A stretch of 64,000 nucleotides of DNA from Robertmurraya korlensis (GCF_023715225.1 NZ_JAMBNS010000001.1:744001-808000), one strand, 5' to 3'; positions 1-7,750 are shown, counted from the stretch's first letter. The notes: generated from the sequence alone by a model not told the origin. Made by a program: numbers and translations.

Positions 1-142
1 TATTTTCGGACCTAAAAAGCTCCCTGAGATTGGTCGTGCATTTGGTCAAACTCTTCGTGAATTTAAAAAATCTACTCGTGAGCTAACAAGTGATGTAATG
101 GAAGAGCTCGATGAGGATAAAAAGAAGAATGCTACGAAATAA
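1..142 (+). CDS. tatA: TatA twin-arginine translocase subunit (partial, 3' end)
   Basis: The first 46 codons in frame 2 read into the end of a TatA/E protein: the hinge [10 protein letters not shown], then an amphipathic helix ([12 protein letters not shown]) and a charged tail ending NATK. TatA oligomerises around TatC to let folded twin-arginine substrates cross the membrane. The N-terminal membrane anchor lies before the window. tatC follows 62 bases later, after a terminator hairpin, which is the usual Bacillus tatA-tatC pair. Confidence 0.93.
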   Translation, partial: IFGPKKLPEIGRAFGQTLREFKKSTRELTSDVMEELDEDKKKNATK

Positions 143-143
143 G

Positions 144-170
144 GTGTAAGATATTTCTTACACTTTTTTT
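144..170 (+). terminator. Terminator/attenuator between tatA and tatC
   Basis: A 7-bp stem (GTGTAAG at 144-150 with CTTACAC at 157-163) is followed by seven T. Lying between tatA and tatC, it probably lowers tatC expression relative to tatA rather than separating the two units fully. Confidence 0.75.
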
Positions 171-204
171 CTCGATTACATTTTGTTTATGGTAGGGGAC
201 TTAC

Positions 205-960
205 ATGGAGGATAAAGAATTACAGCTTGTTGATCATCTTGACGAATTAAGAAAAAGACTTATTATCTCTATTGTAGCTTTTTTTGGCTTCTTTGTAGTT
301 GGTTTTATTTATGTTGAAGAAATTTATCAATGGTTTGTACGGGACTTAGACGTTAAGTTGATTGCGTTAGGACCGAGCGATATCGTGTGGGTTTATTTCA
401 TGTTAGCTGGTCTAATTGCGATTGCAGGTACCATTCCAGTTCTTGCGTTGCAAATATGGTTGTTTGTCAGACCTGCATTAAAGCCTATGGAAAGAAAAAT
501 TACTTTGAGTTATATCCCAGCCTTGTTCATTTTATTTATTGTCGGCTTATGCTTTGGATATTTTGTTATTTTTCCGACCGTAATGGGATTTTTGATTGAT
601 CTAAGTGGAGATATGCTTGTTGCTAATTTTACAGCGGACAAGTACTTCCGTTTTATCATGAATATGTCGCTTCCATTTGGATTTTTGTTTGAACTACCTG
701 TTGTCGTAATGTTTTTAACATCTATAGGAATTGTAAATCCGTATGTACTTCAAAAAATACGCAAATATGCATATTTTGTCTTAGTTGTAATATCTGTTGT
801 CATCTCACCTCCTGATTTTATGAGTGATATTTTAGTAACCATTCCACTTCTTTTTTTATACGAAATAAGTATCAATCTTTCGAAAATTGTTTATAAAAGA
901 AAGTTGAAAAAAGAGAAAGAATGGGGTATGGATGAGGATGAGAGAGTAGACTTAGGGTAA
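205..960 (+). CDS. tatC: TatC twin-arginine translocase subunit
   Basis: TatC is the multi-spanning receptor that binds the twin-arginine signal peptide. The 251-residue protein has the TatC N-terminus LVDHLDELRKRL (the conserved HLxELRxR motif), about six hydrophobic segments, and the conserved region around FRFIMNMSLPFGFLFELPVV. The length is normal for Bacillus TatC. The start has a modest AGGGGA site. The tail is charged (KRKLKKEKEW). It follows tatA directly and ends at its own terminator. Confidence 0.95.
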   Translation: MEDKELQLVDHLDELRKRLIISIVAFFGFFVVGFIYVEEIYQWFVRDLDVKLIALGPSDIVWVYFMLAGLIAIAGTIPVLALQIWLFVRPALKPMERKITLSYIPALFILFIVGLCFGYFVIFPTVMGFLIDLSGDMLVANFTADKYFRFIMNMSLPFGFLFELPVVVMFLTSIGIVNPYVLQKIRKYAYFVLVVISVVISPPDFMSDILVTIPLLFLYEISINLSKIVYKRKLKKEKEWGMDEDERVDLG

Positions 961-966
961 AAGATC

Positions 967-997
967 AAACTCACTTTTTTATAAAAGTGGGTTTTTT
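967..997 (+). terminator. Terminator after tatC
   Basis: AAACTCACTTTT (967-978) pairs with AAAAGTGGGTTT (983-994) using a G-T pair, and runs into a T tract. Confidence 0.85.
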
Positions 998-1009
998 GTT
1001 TTCAATTGG

Positions 1010-1075
1010 CCCTCATTTACATTAAAATTAGCTTAAATCGTTCTTGATTAAGAACTATAAAGGTGTAAATGAGGG
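1010..1075 (+). promoter_or_regulatory. Leader hairpin covering the ribosome site of the DUF5658 gene
   Basis: CCCTCATTTACA (1010-1021) is the exact reverse complement of TGTAAATGAGGG (1064-1075). The 3' arm contains the GAGGG Shine-Dalgarno sequence of the ATG at 1081. A second hairpin (GTTCTT/AAGAAC, about 1040-1055) sits in the loop. The fold would hide the ribosome site. That this controls expression is inference. Confidence 0.5.
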
Positions 1076-1080
1076 TTAGT

Positions 1081-1404
1081 ATGGATCAGAAATTATTAGG
1101 TTTTCTATTTATTTATCTCGCACTTCTGAACATATTTGACGCTATTGCGACCGCATATGGGTTATCCTTACATACAATAAGAGAAATGAACCCCTTTATG
1201 AATGGCATTTATCACATTCATCCGCTTTTATTTTTATCGGTAAAAATATCATTATCAGTACTTCTCATTAGTATGGGAGTTATTTGGGAAAGTTTGATAC
1301 GAAAAAAAAGAATCATCTCGTTTCTTATTATTCTATCCTCTATCATTTATACACCGGTTTGTTTTACGCATATTTATTGGATGACTCAGTACTACTTATC
1401 ATAA
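1081..1404 (+). CDS. DUF5658 family small membrane protein
   Basis: A protein of about 107 residues with three or four hydrophobic segments. The pattern LALLNIFDAIATAYGL followed by REMNPFM is typical of DUF5658 proteins (an Asp in helix 1 and an E-x-NP motif after it). Function is unknown. I chose ATG 1081 because GAGGG lies six bases upstream; an in-frame ATG at 1069 would fall inside the hairpin arm. It stands alone after the tatC terminator and carries an unusual leader hairpin. Confidence 0.8.
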   Translation: MDQKLLGFLFIYLALLNIFDAIATAYGLSLHTIREMNPFMNGIYHIHPLLFLSVKISLSVLLISMGVIWESLIRKKRIISFLIILSSIIYTPVCFTHIYWMTQYYLS

Positions 1405-1450
1405 TGATAAAATTTAAATTTTTTCACAACTAGTGTATATTCAGACACAC

Positions 1451-1459
1451 TTCGACAAA
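1451..1459 (+). promoter_or_regulatory. Spo0A box upstream of ypmP
   Basis: TTCGACAAA is an exact match to the 0A box (TTTGTCGAA read on the other strand). It lies 57 bases upstream of the chosen ypmP start, just before a TATAAT at 1469-1474. Not tested. Confidence 0.45.
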
Positions 1460-1507
1460 TAAATATTGTATAATATATACAAACGGGTGAAAAAGAGGAT
1501 TGATATT

Positions 1508-1759
1508 TTGCTATTCAAAAGCCTAGAGTTCAAAAATGTTGTTGGACAGAAGGTAAAAGTCATGGAAATTCCAGTATTGGAGGAAGATAGCCCTTATTAT
1601 TTTTTAATCCAAGTCCGTTTGCAATCATTTATTACGTCTCTATACCGGGACAAACAGCCGAAGAAATGCTATTCTTTTAGAGACTATTTGAAAAAAGCGT
1701 TGAAGTGGCCAGTGTACCAGGATGTATTCCAAGTGCCTGAGCTAAAGAATAACGCGTGA
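1508..1759 (+). CDS. ypmP: DUF2535 family protein, YpmP-like
   Basis: An 83-residue cytoplasmic protein beginning LLFKSLEFKNVVGQKVKV and ending VPELKNNA, which I recognise as the Bacillus DUF2535/YpmP family of unknown function. A longer reading begins at a TTG at 1466, but that overlaps a TATAAT-like -10 box. TTG 1508 has AAGAGG nine bases upstream and gives the usual family length. It sits upstream of degV, the SCO1-like gene, ypmR and ypmS, in line with the B. subtilis ypm block. Confidence 0.75.
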   Translation: MLFKSLEFKNVVGQKVKVMEIPVLEEDSPYYFLIQVRLQSFITSLYRDKQPKKCYSFRDYLKKALKWPVYQDVFQVPELKNNA

Positions 1760-1800
1760 TCGATGTGTTTGTTTTACTTTGACAGGAGTGTCTTTACATG

Positions 1801-1836
1801 AAGAGTATCGGTAAATGCCGATACTCTTTCTTTTTT
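1801..1836 (+). terminator. Terminator after ypmP
   Basis: AAGAGTATCGG pairs perfectly with CCGATACTCTT (11 bp), followed by TTTC and TTTTTT. Confidence 0.9.
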
Positions 1837-1863
1837 CGACATTAACCTAGAATTCTGTATAAT
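1835..1863 (+). promoter_or_regulatory. Sigma-A promoter of degV with overlapping 0A box
   Basis: TTCGAC (1835-1840), 17 bases, then TATAAT (1858-1863). The -35 hexamer is part of TTCGACA, a Spo0A-box core, so Spo0A could compete with or assist polymerase here. The 0A reading is inference. Confidence 0.55.
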
Positions 1864-1899
1864 AGGTAGTGAGATTTTAGCATTAGGATGTGAAGGAAT

Positions 1900-2742
1900 T
1901 TGAGTAAAATTAAAATAGTGACTGATTCAACGGTGGACATGTCCGATGAATTAATAAGAAAGTATGATATTGAGGTTGTTCCATTATCTATTCAAATTGA
2001 AGGTGAGACGTACCTTGATCGAATAGATTTAACTCCAAAGGATTTTTTGAATAAGATGAAGGCAGCAGAGGAGCTCCCTAAAAGTTCACAACCACCAGTT
2101 GGAGTATTTGCTGAACTGTATGATCGATTAGGTTCGGAAGGGTATGAAGTTCTTTCAATACATATGACTGGAGGAATGAGTGGTACGGTTCAGTCAGCTG
2201 AGACGGCAGCATCCATGTCAAAGGCAAATGTAAAGGTTGTTGACTCTCGCTTTATATCGAAAGCCCTTTCATTTCAGGTGATAGAAGCATCTAAAATGGC
2301 TAGAGAAGGGAAAAATATGGATGAGATCTTGGCTAGACTCGACGAAATTCGATCAAATACAAGATTGTTTGTAGTTGTTGATACTCTGGAGAATCTCGTA
2401 AAGGGTGGGAGAATCGGTAAGGGAAAGGCAATGATTGGATCCCTTCTTAATATCAAACCAATTGCCTCTCTAGAAGGTGGAGTATATACACCTGTATCGA
2501 AAGCTCGAAGCTACAGTCAAGTAGCTAACTATCTTGCAAAGCAATTTGCTGAAGACACCGCTGGTCATACGATCAAAGGTGTTGGACTCGTTCATGCAGA
2601 GGCTCCAGAGTTAAATCAAAAGTTGATCTCAGCCTTAAAAAATATAGCTGGTTTCGATTTAATAGATATTGAATATACCACTCCAATCGTTAGTACACAT
2701 ACTGGGCCAGGTGCCATCGGTTTTATGTACTATTTTGAGTAA
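1900..2742 (+). CDS. DegV family fatty-acid-binding protein
   Basis: A 280-residue DegV protein. Family members bind a fatty acid and serve as the FakB partner of the FakA fatty acid kinase. The start KIKIVTDSTVDM, the T-G-G-M-S-G-T loop and KGGRIGKGKAMIGSLLNIKPI are diagnostic. The start is TTG at 1900 with AGGATGTG upstream; family proteins begin at this point. No fakA is visible nearby. It has its own promoter and terminator. Which Bacillus DegV paralogue this is cannot be decided here. Confidence 0.9.
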   Translation: MSKIKIVTDSTVDMSDELIRKYDIEVVPLSIQIEGETYLDRIDLTPKDFLNKMKAAEELPKSSQPPVGVFAELYDRLGSEGYEVLSIHMTGGMSGTVQSAETAASMSKANVKVVDSRFISKALSFQVIEASKMAREGKNMDEILARLDEIRSNTRLFVVVDTLENLVKGGRIGKGKAMIGSLLNIKPIASLEGGVYTPVSKARSYSQVANYLAKQFAEDTAGHTIKGVGLVHAEAPELNQKLISALKNIAGFDLIDIEYTTPIVSTHTGPGAIGFMYYFE

Positions 2743-2744
2743 GT

Positions 2745-2775
2745 TGCCTGAACAACACCTGTTCAGGTTTTTTTA
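2745..2775 (+). terminator. Terminator after degV
   Basis: CCTGAAC (2747-2753) pairs with GTTCAGG (2761-2767), followed by a run of T. Confidence 0.85.
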
Positions 2776-2779
2776 TTTG

Positions 2780-2858
2780 TTCGACAAATATGAAACGCTG
2801 TGTAAAGAATTTATAAAAATATGGAGGAAAGACAAGGATTTTGGATAGTGATGTCGAA
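2780..2858 (+). promoter_or_regulatory. Two Spo0A boxes upstream of the membrane kinase
   Basis: TTCGACAAA at 2780-2788 and TGTCGAA at 2852-2858 are opposite-facing exact 0A-box cores, 72 bases apart, in the 158-base gap before the kinase start at 2901. Two exact 7-mers in so short a gap is unlikely by chance. Control by Spo0A is inference. Confidence 0.55.
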
Positions 2859-2900
2859 TAAAAAGGGAGTGAAACCCAATAAAAAGGGAACGGTGTATGT

Positions 2901-4514
2901 ATGAAAAAATGGATCAGGCATCTTTCTTTATACAAGCAAGTTTTATTTTTTTCATTTTTTATTACGTTTGTAGTAATTTTCATGATTTCCAGTTTTAGTT
3001 ATGCTCTACAGACAAAAAAGGAAATTAAACAATTGACGGATCGAGTTGAGGGTCTGTCAATGCTGTGGACAGCTGTTGTATCACCAGATGATGTAGAGAA
3101 AACCATTATGTTAAAGGACCCGAATGATCCTGCGGTAAAGAGATTGCAACAACAGGTTAACTTAATTAACGAGAGGAACTCGTCTTATTTTCATAGTGGA
3201 ATCGTATCTACTTCTATAAACAAAGATAAAGAAATATATGCCACGGTTGTATCGAATAGTTACGACGGACTGAAGCCTTTTTCTTTTTATAAGTCGGTTG
3301 ACATTCATATCAATGCTCTTAGGGAAGCTATTGAAGAAAAAAAAGTGGTTAGTACAAAGGTGTATACAGATGATCTTGGGACATGGTTATCTGCGTTTGC
3401 TCCAATACAGAACGAAGAAGGAAAAGTAGTCGGGGTATTAGTCATTGATGCAGAAGCATCTTTTATCAAGAATTCGCAGTTAGAAACAATATTATATTTA
3501 ACGGTTGTCTTTGTCATTACGATTGTTATCGTATTTTTTACCCTTAAGTATGTGTTAAATAATGTGATGGAACCCGTTGATGAGATCCTGTATGGTTTAC
3601 ATGAGGTAAGTGTCGGAAACTTCAATATACATCTAAGTGGTAAGAAAAATTCAAATCTTGACCCATTATATGAACGGTTCAACTTTATGACCCAGCAATT
3701 ATCCATATTGTTTGATCGATTATCCATTTCAAGTCCATTAAATGGCAAGCAAACTGTTTCGGAAGAACAATTACATACGTTTGAAGTGGCAATTGGGAAA
3801 ATGGATACAATCATTAAAGAAACAAAATTACTTAAAGAGCTTCAACGAGCTGAGAAAATGAATGCCATTGGTCAATTAGCTGCTTCTGTAGCACACGAAA
3901 TACGGAATCCAATGACGGTAGTAAAAGGGTTTTTGCAAATCTTTTTAGCAAAAGATGGATTGAGTGAAGAAGAGCATATGTACGTAAAATTAATGCTTGA
4001 AGAAATGAACCGTGCCGAGAAAATTATTAATGAATATTTATCTTTAGCGAAACCAGACCTGGAATTTTCAGAAAAGGTTAATGCCGGTGAACTTGCACAC
4101 AAAGTGATGGATTTAATGAATTCGTATGCACTCATGTCAAAAAGCATTGGGATGCAAACAAAGGTGTCAGGCGATGTGTTTATTAAAGGAAATGTTAGTG
4201 AGTTAAAGCAGGTACTTATAAATATTTTAAAAAATGGGATAGAAGCAATGAAGGATGGGGGCACTCTCAGTTTATCTGTACGGGAAGAAGACCATTTTGG
4301 TATTTTTGAAATCTTTGATACAGGGATTGGGATGAGTGAGGATGAACTTCAAAGATTAGGAACGGCCTTTTATTCCTTGAAGGAAAAGGGCACGGGTATG
4401 GGATTAATGGTTTGTTATCAAATCATTGAAAGAATGAGAGGTTCTATAGAAGTAGAAAGTCAAAAAGGTGTAGGAACAACTTTTCGAATCATTCTTCCGT
4501 TATTTAAGGAATAG
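2901..4514 (+). CDS. Membrane sensor histidine kinase, sporulation-kinase type
   Basis: A 537-residue kinase. It has a membrane helix at about 12-34, an extracellular sensor of about 160 residues (probably Cache-like), a second helix at about 196-216, a HAMP linker, HisKA with AHEIRNP (phosphoacceptor His332) followed by MTVVKGFLQIF, the N box LINILKNGIEAM and G boxes DTGIGM and KGTGMGLMVC. The H-box sequence is that of Bacillus sporulation kinases (KinB to KinE type), and the two-helix layout is closest to KinD. No response regulator is adjacent, as expected for a kinase feeding the Spo0F/Spo0A relay. Two 0A boxes precede it. The exact orthologue is uncertain. Confidence 0.85.
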   Translation: MKKWIRHLSLYKQVLFFSFFITFVVIFMISSFSYALQTKKEIKQLTDRVEGLSMLWTAVVSPDDVEKTIMLKDPNDPAVKRLQQQVNLINERNSSYFHSGIVSTSINKDKEIYATVVSNSYDGLKPFSFYKSVDIHINALREAIEEKKVVSTKVYTDDLGTWLSAFAPIQNEEGKVVGVLVIDAEASFIKNSQLETILYLTVVFVITIVIVFFTLKYVLNNVMEPVDEILYGLHEVSVGNFNIHLSGKKNSNLDPLYERFNFMTQQLSILFDRLSISSPLNGKQTVSEEQLHTFEVAIGKMDTIIKETKLLKELQRAEKMNAIGQLAASVAHEIRNPMTVVKGFLQIFLAKDGLSEEEHMYVKLMLEEMNRAEKIINEYLSLAKPDLEFSEKVNAGELAHKVMDLMNSYALMSKSIGMQTKVSGDVFIKGNVSELKQVLINILKNGIEAMKDGGTLSLSVREEDHFGIFEIFDTGIGMSEDELQRLGTAFYSLKEKGTGMGLMVCYQIIERMRGSIEVESQKGVGTTFRIILPLFKE

Positions 4515-4598
4515 AGGAATTTTGGTTCTTTTCCCTTTCATCTTATTATTTCGTTTGCTAGAATAAACTTGAAAAGAATGATGAATGCAGGTGGCTAA

Positions 4599-5177
4599 AT
4601 GAAGGTTAAGATGTTTAGGTGGGTAAGTATGCTGATGGTATTTATTCTTGCAGCATGTGGGAATAATGGAATACCAGATGCGAAAAATTGGCCAGTGGCT
4701 AATTTTACATATACAAATCAGGAAGGCAAGCCCTTTAGTCTAAAGGATCTGGAAGGGAAAATTTGGGTGGCTGATTTTATTTTTACTAATTGTGAGGACG
4801 TGTGTCTTCCAATGACGTATAATATGGAAAAGCTTCAACAGATGGTCAAAGATGAAGGAATCGAAAATGTTGAGTTTGTTTCCTTCTCCGTAGATCCTTA
4901 TGTAGATACACCAGAAGTGTTAAAAGAATTTGGCGAGTATTTCAAGGTCGATTTTGCTAACTGGAATTTTCTAACTGGTTATGAACAAGCGCATATAGAA
5001 GAGTTTGCAATGGATTCATTTAAGACAATCGTTAAAAAACCAACAAATCAGGATCAAGTTATTCACGGAACTGACTTTTATCTTGTTAATCAAGATGGTA
5101 AAATTATGAAATACTATACTGGTCTTAATGAAATCCCATATGAGGAAATTATTAATGATATGAAAGCCCTTCAATAG
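4599..5177 (+). CDS. ypmQ: SCO1/SenC family lipoprotein, YpmQ-like
   Basis: A thioredoxin-fold lipoprotein likely to deliver copper to the CuA site of cytochrome c oxidase or to act as a thiol reductase. The signal peptide ends in the lipobox LAAC (Cys20). The copper/redox motif C65-x3-C69 lies in FTNCEDVCLP, and the third ligand His156 is in VIHGTDF. All three ligands are intact. Length 192 is typical. It follows the kinase by 84 bases; ypmR follows behind a terminator and a new promoter. Confidence 0.92.
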   Translation: MKVKMFRWVSMLMVFILAACGNNGIPDAKNWPVANFTYTNQEGKPFSLKDLEGKIWVADFIFTNCEDVCLPMTYNMEKLQQMVKDEGIENVEFVSFSVDPYVDTPEVLKEFGEYFKVDFANWNFLTGYEQAHIEEFAMDSFKTIVKKPTNQDQVIHGTDFYLVNQDGKIMKYYTGLNEIPYEEIINDMKALQ

Positions 5178-5200
5178 ACCTTTAAAAAGGTCTATTTTAG
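5175..5200 (+). terminator. Terminator overlapping the ypmQ stop
   Basis: TAGACCTT (5175-5182) pairs with AAGGTCTA (5187-5194), followed by a short T tract. Confidence 0.6.
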
Positions 5201-5205
5201 TTTAT

Positions 5206-5234
5206 TTGACAAGCAGTTCACCATAGACTATACA
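5206..5234 (+). promoter_or_regulatory. Sigma-A promoter of ypmR-ypmS
   Basis: TTGACA (5206-5211), a 17-base spacer, then TATACA (5229-5234), with a start codon about 27 bases further on. Confidence 0.75.
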
Positions 5235-5260
5235 AAAAACTATAAAGGCAGGTGTTTTTC

Positions 5261-6094
5261 TTGAGGTGGGCCTTTATTTTTGTTATTACTTTTGTACTTT
5301 CTTCTTGCAGTCAAATACAAAATCAAAAGATACATCAAATACAGCTAAGAGAGACCATGCTAGAAAACAAAGCTCCTATTCCTATCGATTTTATCTCCCA
5401 ACCTTTTCAAATCGTTTCCATAGGAGATTCGTTAACACAGGGTGTGGGGGATAGTACAAACCGTGGAGGTTATGTGCCTTACCTTAAGGAGTATCTAGAA
5501 AAGGAGAAGGGGATAACAGAAGCAGAAATCATGAACTACGGTGTAAAAGGCAATCGAACATCCCAGCTGATTAGCAAACTAAAGACAGATGAAGTCAAGG
5601 ATTCCTTAACAAAAGCTGATATGGTGCTTATCACCATTGGTGGAAATGATGTGATGAAAGTAGTAAGAGAAAATTTTTCTACTTTAGAGCTGAAGTTGTT
5701 TGAAACGGAGAAACAGCAATTCGAAAAAAATCTTCGTACCATAATAGAAATGATTCGTGAAGTGAATCCTTCAGGTACGATTGTCTTGATCGGATTGTAT
5801 AATCCTTTTTACGAGTGGTTTCCCGATGTAGAAGAGATGGATATCATTATGAAAAATTGGAATTTGACGAGTCGGACGATATTAACCGACTATGAGCGGG
5901 CTTATTTTGTCGATATAGCTGATATATTTCAGGAAAGTGAAGAGAATCTTTTATATACAGATTATTTTCATCCTAATGATTTAGGTTACGAAAAAATTGC
6001 TGTGAGAATTTACGAAACTCTTGCATTAGGAATATTGACGGAACAATATGAGTTGAAATCGACTGCCAGAAATGAGGCAAACATTGATGAATAG
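5261..6094 (+). CDS. ypmR: SGNH/GDSL lipase-like lipoprotein, YpmR-like
   Basis: An extracytoplasmic SGNH hydrolase. Block I is GDSLTQG (Ser57), block II Asn lies in YGVKGNR, block III is GGND, and the catalytic Asp/His are in DYFHPNDLG. A short signal peptide ends in lipobox LSSC (Cys16). The start is TTG 5261, because AGGTG stands six bases before it; a GTG at 5252 lies inside that ribosome site. Its 3' end overlaps ypmS by eight bases, so the two are translated together. The substrate is unknown. Confidence 0.88.
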   Translation: MRWAFIFVITFVLSSCSQIQNQKIHQIQLRETMLENKAPIPIDFISQPFQIVSIGDSLTQGVGDSTNRGGYVPYLKEYLEKEKGITEAEIMNYGVKGNRTSQLISKLKTDEVKDSLTKADMVLITIGGNDVMKVVRENFSTLELKLFETEKQQFEKNLRTIIEMIREVNPSGTIVLIGLYNPFYEWFPDVEEMDIIMKNWNLTSRTILTDYERAYFVDIADIFQESEENLLYTDYFHPNDLGYEKIAVRIYETLALGILTEQYELKSTARNEANIDE

Positions 6095-6662
6095 TTGGAA
6101 AAAACTTTTTATTGCTTTGATCATGCTTAATATCATCGTTGTAGTTGGAGTGATTTTTTTAATCTTCCTACCTACAAAGGATGAAGAGATAGCTCTAAAT
6201 GATATTAATCAAGATGATTATGTTCAATTTCATGTTCAATCAAACAAAGCCGATCTAAACAGATTGATCAATCATTATATTAAAGAACAAGGGCTTAATG
6301 AGAGAATTAAATACAACGTCACGTTGACTGATCAGGTAGAATTATATGGGACAATGAAGGTGTTTACTCAAGACGTGGAATTAAAACTTACCTTTGAACC
6401 AGAGTCTTTAGATAATGGTGATTTGATTCTCAGGCAGAAGACCATATCGATCGGGCATCTACAATTGCCCGTTCCAGTCGTCCTAAAATTCATTCGAGAT
6501 AGTTATGATATACCTTCATGGATTACGATTCGACCGAATGATGAAGAGATGTACGTAAACCTTCATGATCTAAAACTGAAGAGCGATACAAAGGTAAGAG
6601 TAAATACTTTTGATTTAAAACGAGATAATATAGTGTTTACTCTTCTTGTTCCAATAAAATAG
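6087..6662 (+). CDS. ypmS: DUF2140 family membrane-anchored protein, YpmS-like
   Basis: A protein of about 191 residues with one N-terminal membrane helix (LFIALIMLNIIVVVGVIFLIF) and an extracytoplasmic domain with the DUF2140 pattern (FHVQSNKADLNRLINHYI and GHLQLPVPVVLKFI). ATG 6087 is preferred over 6072: it has GAGG upstream and gives the usual MNxWKxLF start. It overlaps ypmR. Function is unknown; the coupling suggests a role with YpmR in the envelope. Confidence 0.85.
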   Translation: MNSWKKLFIALIMLNIIVVVGVIFLIFLPTKDEEIALNDINQDDYVQFHVQSNKADLNRLINHYIKEQGLNERIKYNVTLTDQVELYGTMKVFTQDVELKLTFEPESLDNGDLILRQKTISIGHLQLPVPVVLKFIRDSYDIPSWITIRPNDEEMYVNLHDLKLKSDTKVRVNTFDLKRDNIVFTLLVPIK

Positions 6663-6685
6663 GTGGCGATATAGCCACCTATTTT
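6656..6685 (+). terminator. Bidirectional terminator between ypmS and the DUF4397 gene
   Basis: AAAATAGGTGGC and GCCACCTATTTT form a perfect 12-bp stem with a 6-base loop. It has A tracts on one side and T tracts on the other, between convergent genes. Confidence 0.85.
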
Positions 6686-7454
6686 ATTCTCTCTCCGTTA
6701 AGATAATAGGTTCAATGGATGGTTCACCATTACTTAGCCCTACCGCTACAAGTGTGTACACTTGATTTCTTTGGAATGAAAGAGATGGTAACGGAAGAAG
6801 GACATCCTTTGTTCCTGTCGATCTTATTTCAAGATCGACGGTTAATGGAGACAGGGCTAGATAATCACTAGAGCGTCTGAACTCAATATTACGGAAAACT
6901 ACATCACCGTTCTTTACGGCTACATCAACTGGTTGAGTATCAGGTGAGAGATGTACAAATCGGACTTTCGTTTCACCAGAAGGGATACTAGGGTTATCGT
7001 CAATCACTACAAGCTTAATCTTCTCAACCACATCAGCAGCGGCAAGTGTATATTGCTTCCCAGCCTCAACCGTTACCTTTCTACTTAGAACGGTTGATAC
7101 CATGTCTCCTGCAGGGTATATGTCTACTTGATATTTTCCAGCAGGTAAAGATAAGTAATTACTAGTTTCTTTAAATGAAAAATCTCGTAAAATTCGATTT
7201 CCATTTATATATACATCTACCTTTGGTGCATCAGGTGAAGCATGTAGGACGCGAATTCTAGCGGGTGAATTGCTTTGATAATAATTTGCGACGGATTGGG
7301 CTCTTAGGGTACTCATTGCTTTAGTCATAGACCTGATGTGTTTTTGGTAATAGTGAATATGCATGGATGGATCTAAGTATTTATAATATTGTGCTAGTAA
7401 ATCATACATAGCTGCTTTATGCATATAGTCATCATGGTTTCTATAATCTGACAA
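6684..7454 (-). CDS. DUF4397 domain protein without signal peptide
   Basis: A protein of about 256 residues. It has an N-terminal helical segment rich in Tyr/His/Met (about 1-60), then two DUF4397 repeats, the first starting RIRVLHASPDAPKVDVYING and the second VRFVHLSPDTQPVDVAV. Other DUF4397 proteins are mostly exported; this one has no visible signal peptide or membrane anchor. TTG 7454 is chosen because AAAGGAG lies eight bases before it; GTG 7463 would abut that site. Function is unknown; a spore-associated role is only a guess. Confidence 0.82.
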   Translation of the reverse strand: MSDYRNHDDYMHKAAMYDLLAQYYKYLDPSMHIHYYQKHIRSMTKAMSTLRAQSVANYYQSNSPARIRVLHASPDAPKVDVYINGNRILRDFSFKETSNYLSLPAGKYQVDIYPAGDMVSTVLSRKVTVEAGKQYTLAAADVVEKIKLVVIDDNPSIPSGETKVRFVHLSPDTQPVDVAVKNGDVVFRNIEFRRSSDYLALSPLTVDLEIRSTGTKDVLLPLPSLSFQRNQVYTLVAVGLSNGEPSIEPIILTERE

Positions 7455-7531
7455 ACCCCTCACTCCTTTAAGGATATTCAGTGTAACATATGCTTTGAAG
7501 ATAGAAGAGGTGCCTATGTTTGTTTTATTGG

Positions 7532-7560
7532 TTTACAAATTCCTGAATATGGATTATAAT
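7532..7560 (+). promoter_or_regulatory. Sigma-A promoter of the rsgA-like leader
   Basis: TTTACA (7532-7537), a 17-base spacer and a perfect TATAAT (7555-7560). Predicted transcription starts near 7567, about 25 bases before a small ORF. Confidence 0.8.
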
Positions 7561-7591
7561 ACAAATATTATATAAAAGGTGGTGTTGTGTG

Positions 7592-7660
7592 ATGATGAAA
7601 TCAAGCATTGTTTATAGTGTTTCTTGTCAATTTCACACAGCCCAATCAGTGACTAGATAA
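7592..7660 (+). CDS. 22-codon leader peptide upstream of the rsgA-like gene
   Basis: A short ORF starting ATGATG with an AAAGGTGGTG ribosome site six bases upstream. It encodes MMKSSIVYSVS, then CQFHTAQSVTR and stop. It lies between a good promoter and a terminator hairpin, and its second half overlaps ACACAGCCCA (7635-7644), which can pair with the 5' arm of the terminator. This is the layout of a ribosome-mediated transcription attenuator. I do not recognise the peptide sequence. Confidence 0.6.
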   Translation: MMKSSIVYSVSCQFHTAQSVTR

Positions 7661-7727
7661 TGGTCGTTTATCTATTCCTATTCGTACGGTAAAAACCATG
7701 GGCTGTGTATGCCTATGGTTTTTTTAA
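7635..7727 (+). promoter_or_regulatory. Transcription attenuator (antiterminator/terminator) of the rsgA-like gene
   Basis: The terminator is AAAAACCATGGGC (7691-7703) paired with GCCTATGGTTTTT (7711-7723) in a 13-bp stem with one G-U, then T to 7725. The antiterminator is ACACAGCCCA (7635-7644) paired over 10 bp with TGGGCTGTGT (7699-7708). The two cannot coexist. A ribosome finishing the leader ORF at 7660 would cover 7635-7644 and favour termination; a ribosome stalled early would leave it free and allow read-through. Confidence 0.65.
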
Positions 7728-7750
7728 TATGTACTTTAGGAGGATAAAAG

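Noticed and set aside
1466-1507. Longer N-terminus for the DUF2535 gene starting at TTG 1466
   Set aside because: That start overlaps a TATAAT box and lacks a ribosome site; TTG 1508 has AAGAGG at good spacing and gives the family length.
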